Source of the DNA: Desulfurococcales archaeon ex4484_204 | GTDB lineage: Archaea > Thermoproteota > Thermoprotei_A > Sulfolobales > NBVN01 | NCBI GenBank assembly: GCA_002255065.1 | Contig: NJEF01000083.1 | Span: 1-5,139 of the forward strand | DNA length: 5,139 nt | Direction of reading: 5' to 3' | Shown here: positions 4,532-5,139 of the stretch, in pieces | Layout of the letters: each line of letters begins with the position of its first letter | How positions within the stretch are numbered: position 1 is the first letter of the stretch | Notes under the pieces: generated by a model | Seen by the model: the letters and a program-made list of their open reading frames with translations, nothing else | Told to the model about the DNA's origin: nothing | Database searches by the model: none | Made by a program: the position numbers and the translations under genes

Positions 4532-5139
4532 CTACCTCCTAAGAATTATGGTTGTTACGTTAGACCCTACGCCGCCGATATTCTGGGTTAGGCCGACATC
4601 GCCACCTACCTTAACACCTGGGAAGTCCCCCCTCAGCTGCATCACGACCTCAGCAACCTGGTAAACACCTGTGGCGCCAACCGGGTGCCCTCTAGACTTA
4701 AGTCCTCCTGATGGATTAACAGCGGGTCTATCGCCAGGCCTAAACCTTCCCTCAGCAACGTACTTAGCGCCCATACCCCTCGGTGCTAGGCCTATCTCCT
4801 CAAGGCTTATTACAGCGGTTATACTGTAGGCGTCATGGATCTCAGCGATATCGATGTCTTTAAGCTCTAAGCCAGCATTTCTAAGCGCCTGCTTTGTAGA
4901 GATGTTGGAGGCTATGAACGACGTAATGTCGAACCTCGACGTTATATCGGTGCTATCCAGAGCATTCCCTACACCCGCTATAAACACTGGTGTGTCGGTT
5001 AGCTTCCTCACGACGTCGCTACCCGCTAAAATAACGGCTGCAGCTCCATCACTCAGCGGGCAAGCGTCGTAAAGCTTTATCGGGTCAGCTATGGTAACGG
5101 AGTTTATTACGTCACTAATCGTTATCCTCCTCCTGAAGT
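4532..5139 (-). CDS. Thiolase, archaeal acetoacetyl-CoA/SCP2-like type, C-terminal part (gene continues past the right edge)
   Basis: The frame stays open to base 5139, giving 201 complete codons plus the TAG stop. The GTG at 5009-5011 is internal, because clear thiolase sequence precedes it (YDACPLSDGAAAVIL, encoded at about 5030-5075). The visible part is the C-terminal thiolase half. It has EIHDAYS with the catalytic His of the HDA motif (codon 4835-4837), NPSGGLKSRGHPVGATG with the second catalytic His (codon 4685-4687), and a final GGVGSN turn. The nucleophilic Cys lies in the N-terminal half outside the window. HDA rather than NEA, and the absence of the C-terminal CxG cysteine, place it in the SCP2-like/archaeal acetoacetyl-CoA thiolase group instead of the bacterial PhaA group. 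Expected reaction: two acetyl-CoA to acetoacetyl-CoA + CoA, the first step of the mevalonate route. It is followed at 4 bp by DUF35. A degradative 3-ketoacyl-CoA thiolase is the alternative. Confidence 0.93.
   Translation of the reverse strand, partial: FRRRITISDVINSVTIADPIKLYDACPLSDGAAAVILAGSDVVRKLTDTPVFIAGVGNALDSTDITSRFDITSFIASNISTKQALRNAGLELKDIDIAEIHDAYSITAVISLEEIGLAPRGMGAKYVAEGRFRPGDRPAVNPSGGLKSRGHPVGATGVYQVAEVVMQLRGDFPGVKVGGDVGLTQNIGGVGSNVTTIILRR
4534..4539 (-). promoter_or_regulatory. Shine-Dalgarno of the DUF35 gene, overlapping the thiolase stop
   Basis: The minus strand reads GGAGGT, with six bases (AGTTAT) before the ATG of DUF35. Its last base is the T of the thiolase TAG stop, and its other bases code the last two residues (Arg-Arg) of the thiolase. 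This arrangement favours re-initiation by ribosomes finishing the thiolase and helps fix equal expression of the two partners. Confidence 0.85.

Noticed and set aside
4532..5011. Thiolase as a short 159-residue protein starting at GTG 5009-5011
   Set aside because: Thiolase sequence with YDACPLSDGAAAVIL continues upstream in the same open frame to the window edge, so the gene is longer and merely cut by the window.
4238..5072. Plus-strand open frames at 4238-4450 and 4854-5072
   Set aside because: Both are shadows of the DUF35 and thiolase genes, whose frames carry clear motifs.
1..5139. CRISPR array, insertion sequence, att site or defence genes
   Set aside because: No regularly spaced repeats, transposase or integrase motifs, terminal inverted repeats or target duplications were seen; apart from the RNA candidate the window is core metabolism.

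Overview
The window looks like a piece of a thermophilic archaeal chromosome, probably of the Thermoproteota (Crenarchaeota-like) side. The evidence is as follows. AT-rich TATA boxes lie about 25 bp upstream of start sites, one of them directly in front of a gene that appears to be leaderless. Arg is coded mostly by AGG/AGA and Ile often by ATA. The protein families are typically archaeal: a free-standing MetG C-terminal (beta) domain and a thiolase paired with a DUF35 zinc-ribbon/OB protein. I cannot assign a genus from sequence alone.

Layout from left to right. Bases 1-257 (+) are the C-terminal end of a small or truncated membrane protein that I do not recognise. Bases 258-550 are a non-coding interval. 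It holds a T-rich tail, a TATA box (297-303), a strikingly GC-rich island of about 130 nt (321-457, about 68% GC against about one third in its flanks) whose two ends pair with each other, and then the promoter of the next gene. Bases 551-3526 (+) encode a complete, long pyruvate, phosphate dikinase with all catalytic residues that I can check. It converges on a free-standing MetG-beta/CsaA-type tRNA-binding OB-fold protein (3577-3912, -). Bases 3913-4119 are a 207-bp intergenic stretch with two TATA-like boxes and one short hairpin, all oriented towards the MetG-beta gene. Bases 4120-4527 (-, DUF35) and 4532 to beyond the right edge (-, thiolase) form a tight operon separated by 4 bp, with the DUF35 Shine-Dalgarno lying across the thiolase stop.

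How they fit together. PPDK interconverts pyruvate and PEP, so it sits at the glycolysis/gluconeogenesis junction. The thiolase-DUF35 pair is the known partner set of archaeal HMG-CoA synthase, which starts the mevalonate pathway to archaeal isoprenoid lipids; if the usual order holds, HMG-CoA synthase should lie just beyond the right edge. MetG-beta is a translation accessory protein with its own transcription. The protein-coding content is ordinary archaeal core metabolism. The one element that the known genes do not explain is the GC-rich structured RNA candidate at 321-457.
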